DNA of 5,653 nt, from contig SKKJ01000188.1 in assembly GCA_007121575.1 (NCBI GenBank), forward strand, positions 1-5,653, in the 5' to 3' direction. Of this stretch, positions 4,951-5,653 are shown in pieces (the first letter of the stretch is position 1; each line of letters opens with the position of its first letter). This stretch comes from Natronomonas sp. Lineage in GTDB: Archaea; Halobacteriota; Halobacteria; Halobacteriales; Haloarculaceae. A model generated the notes under the pieces. It worked only from the letters and a program-made list of their open reading frames with translations. It made no database searches and had not been told where the DNA came from. The translations under genes were made by a program, and so were the position numbers.

Positions 4951-5653
4951 CTATGGGAACCGGCCCGGGCCGCCGGGTCCGCGTCCGGGTCCGAGGTTCA
5001 GCTGCTTCGGTCCACCCCTGATTCGGTCTTTGATGCGGTTGCCGTACCACAGTCCGATCACCAACCCAACGAGGTGTGCGAAGTGGGCGACGCCGTCTAA
5101 GATCCCTCCGTCGGCGACGAACGCGAAGATCGAAAACGCCGCGAAGAGTATCGTCAGCGTCCGGATCGACATCGGGATGAAGAAAAACAACAGCACCTTC
5201 AGATCCGGCGAGGTGATCGCGAGCACGCCCATGATCGCCATCAGCGCGCCGGACGCACCGAGGACGGCGACCTGTTCGCCGGTCACGAGCGCGACGCCCA
5301 CCTGTCCGAGCCCGGCGATGACGCCGCTCACGATGAACAGTACGGCGAACTTCTTCGAGCCGACCTGCCGCTCGACGAGCGGCCCGAAGAAGTAGAGCAC
5401 GATCGCGTTAAAAAGCAGGTGCATCGGGCTTCCGTGCGAAAACACCGAGATGACCCACGTCCAGACGTATTCGGGGTGAACTGTGCTGATGGTGAAGATT
5501 TGTCCCCACGTCGTCGTCCCCGGATTGATTCCCGGTGGGGGGACTCGAACGCCGAAAAGCGGCGCGAGAAGGTACTGGATCCCGAAGACGATCACGATGA
5601 TTCCCAAAAAGAGATACGAGAGGTTGTTTCTGAAATACGCCAGCGGCCCGCCC
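4951..5653 (-). CDS. Rhomboid-family intramembrane serine protease (5' end outside window)
   Basis: Rhomboids cut transmembrane proteins within the bilayer using a Ser-His dyad. The frame is open to the right edge, giving 233 visible residues. The codon at 5605-5607 is TTG, not a convincing start, and 15 more sensible residues (GGPLAYFRNNLSYLF) precede it, so the gene begins beyond 5653. Numbering from the first visible residue, six hydrophobic segments can be traced. His78 and Asn82 (HLLFN) fit the oxyanion-hole motif, Ser134 in LGASGA is the nucleophile (codon 5251-5253), and His193 in AHLVG is the dyad histidine (codon 5074-5076). All key residues are intact, so it should be active. The C-terminus ends in a soluble Gly/Pro/Arg tail (LGPGRGPGGPGRFP). 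Haloarchaeal rhomboids are known that carry an AN1-type zinc finger before the membrane domain, and the missing N-terminus may be such a domain. The stop codon touches the endonuclease V start. Confidence 0.93.
   Translation of the reverse strand, partial: GGPLAYFRNNLSYLFLGIIVIVFGIQYLLAPLFGVRVPPPGINPGTTTWGQIFTISTVHPEYVWTWVISVFSHGSPMHLLFNAIVLYFFGPLVERQVGSKKFAVLFIVSGVIAGLGQVGVALVTGEQVAVLGASGALMAIMGVLAITSPDLKVLLFFFIPMSIRTLTILFAAFSIFAFVADGGILDGVAHFAHLVGLVIGLWYGNRIKDRIRGGPKQLNLGPGRGPGGPGRFP

Noticed and set aside
4950..4987. GC-rich palindromic stretch (gcccgggc) at the rhomboid 3' end as an intrinsic terminator
   Set aside because: It encodes the Gly/Pro/Arg tail, no T tract follows on the minus strand, and the next gene starts immediately.
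4324..5395. Two long plus-strand open frames (4324-5100 and 4577-5395)
   Set aside because: Both are Arg/Ser-rich antisense shadows spanning endonuclease V and rhomboid, whose catalytic motifs are complete on the other strand.
1..5653. Mobile element, CRISPR, tRNA or rRNA genes
   Set aside because: I saw no transposase motifs, terminal inverted repeats, spaced direct repeats or cloverleaf-like sequences. The window is nearly filled by housekeeping-type genes of uniform composition.

Overview
The window looks like an ordinary chromosomal segment of a halophilic archaeon (Halobacteria). The proteins are rich in Asp and Glu. GC content is moderately high (about 60% by eye). Several genes appear to start at or very near the transcription start, with a TATA-like box about 28 bases before the ATG and no convincing Shine-Dalgarno site. 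CTAG is absent and CGATCG is abundant. I cannot name the genus.

Layout. Positions 1-69 hold the first 23 codons of a minus-strand gene that leaves the window. A 167-base divergent intergenic region (70-236) carries a TATA-like box for each direction and a set of phased 10-bp repeats. On the plus strand follow an acidic, phasin-like coiled-coil protein (237-842) and a Get3/ArsA-family ATPase (918-1991). The rest is a minus-strand cluster, read from right to left: a rhomboid-family intramembrane protease (4951 to the right edge, 5' end missing), endonuclease V (4207-4950, abutting the rhomboid stop codon), a classical short-chain dehydrogenase (3326-4153), and a MOFRL-type glycerate 2-kinase (2001-3329, overlapping the dehydrogenase by ATGA). 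The Get3 and kinase genes converge with only 9 bases between their stop codons.

How the genes may work together. Rhomboid and endonuclease V are packed as one transcription unit although one is a membrane protease and the other a DNA (or RNA) inosine-repair nuclease. The dehydrogenase and kinase are probably translationally coupled and may act in one small-molecule pathway, but the substrate of the dehydrogenase cannot be read from the sequence. The Get3 homologue probably targets or chaperones tail-anchored membrane proteins. Its helical neighbour may coat a hydrophobic surface such as a polyhydroxyalkanoate granule or membrane, which is inference only.

No RNA gene, insertion sequence, CRISPR array or phage gene was seen. 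The most useful leads are the phased repeats before the phasin-like gene, the altered signature residues in the glycerate kinase, the abutting rhomboid-endonuclease V pair, and the unusual Gly/Asp/Met-rich segment in the Get3 homologue.
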